Shown piece by piece: positions 6,453 to 6,826 of a stretch of 6,826 nt of DNA. Below the pieces are notes generated by a model, which worked only from the letters and a program-made list of their open reading frames with translations, searched no databases and was not told the origin of the DNA. Source of the DNA: Gammaproteobacteria bacterium. GTDB taxonomy: Bacteria; Pseudomonadota; Gammaproteobacteria; GCA-001735895. Within the stretch, counting starts at the first letter, position 1. Each line of letters starts with the position of its first letter. A program made the position numbers and the translations under genes. The stretch lies in assembly GCA_024763185.1 (NCBI GenBank), contig JANTFY010000128.1, positions 1 through 6,826 of the forward strand, given 5' to 3'.

Positions 6453-6826
6453 ATGAAAATCCAACTGTTAAGCGCGATTATGGTTGCTGCACTATCTGTT
6501 TCACTGACCGGCTGTAAAACACTGGACGCCTTTACCGGCGAAGAGAAAACCAGCAGCACCACCAAGGGTAGTGCTATCGGTGCCGGCATCGGCGCCCTGA
6601 TCGGCTATGTATCCGCCCGCGATAAAAGCAGTCGCGATCGCCGCAAGGCCATGCTGGTCGGTGCCGGCGTGGGTGGTTTGAGTGGTGCCGCGATTGGTAA
6701 TTACATGGACAAACAGGAAGACGAGCTGCGCCAAAAACTGCAAGGTACCGGCGTCAGTGTGACCCGCTCCGAAAACGAACTGATCCTGAATATGCCCGGC
6801 AACATCACCTTTGCCACCGATTCTTC
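6453..6826 (+). CDS. yiaD: YiaD-like OmpA-family lipoprotein, 3' end cut by window edge
   Basis: The first 124 codons are visible. A lipoprotein signal peptide ends in the lipobox L18-T-G-C21, with K22 after the cysteine; the absence of aspartate at that position favours the outer membrane under the usual Lol sorting rule. A glycine zipper follows in two parts, about 39-51 and 70-82, separated by a charged turn rich in R, K, D and S. The downstream block M85-D-K-Q-E, then G-T-G-V-S-V-T-R-S at 98-106 and N-M-P at 113-115, matches the region just before the OmpA domain of E. coli YiaD. The peptidoglycan-binding OmpA C-terminal domain should lie beyond the right edge. The start is supported by GGAG at 6442-6445, 7 bases before the ATG. 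YiaD-type proteins are envelope-associated; YiaD of E. coli is known as a multicopy suppressor of a BamB-pathway defect. The gene is divergent from the efflux operon. The ortholog assignment is by recognition only. Confidence 0.88.
   Translation, partial: MKIQLLSAIMVAALSVSLTGCKTLDAFTGEEKTSSTTKGSAIGAGIGALIGYVSARDKSSRDRRKAMLVGAGVGGLSGAAIGNYMDKQEDELRQKLQGTGVSVTRSENELILNMPGNITFATDS

Noticed and set aside
6501..6743. Minus-strand open frame opposite the lipoprotein gene
   Set aside because: The plus-strand reading has a lipobox, a glycine zipper and YiaD motifs, so the minus frame is a shadow.

Overview
The window looks like ordinary gammaproteobacterial chromosome with roughly balanced base composition. 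This rests on the company the genes keep: a YiaD-like OmpA-family lipoprotein, an RND efflux transporter with its own adaptor, and a TakP/DctP-type TRAP binding protein with a Tat signal. I cannot name a genus. No RNA gene, insertion sequence, CRISPR array, phage gene or origin is visible, and nearly all of the sequence is coding.

Layout. (1) Positions 1-1763, minus strand: the start of a TRAP transporter operon. It has the periplasmic binding protein dctP (672-1763), a strong intrinsic terminator hairpin (624-654), then the 5' part of a small-permease gene (start at 611, running off the left edge). The small permease carries about 170 residues with four predicted membrane segments before the usual DctQ region. 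(2) Positions 1764-1905: a 142-base gap holding the dctP ribosome binding site and only weak promoter-like sequence. (3) Positions 1906-6271, minus strand: a two-gene efflux operon, adaptor (membrane fusion protein) first and RND pump second, overlapping by 8 bases. No outer-membrane factor gene is present in the window. (4) Positions 6272-6452: a divergent intergenic region, AT-rich and containing several palindromes. (5) Positions 6453-6826, plus strand: the 5' end of a YiaD-like lipoprotein gene with lipobox and glycine zipper, cut by the right edge.

How the genes work together. The adaptor and RND pump should form an inner-membrane/periplasmic export machine that docks on a TolC-type channel encoded elsewhere; the adaptor keeps the TolC-contact motif at its hairpin tip. 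The TRAP genes should import an organic acid, most likely a 2-oxo or 2-hydroxy monocarboxylate by analogy with TakP, using an ion gradient. The terminator between dctP and dctQ suggests the binding protein is made in excess over the membrane subunits. The two systems lie on the same strand, but nothing in the sequence shows that they share a function. I found no strong case for a previously undescribed system. The most interesting points are the terminator placed 10 bases before the dctQ start, the extended DctQ, and the palindrome cluster in the divergent promoter region.
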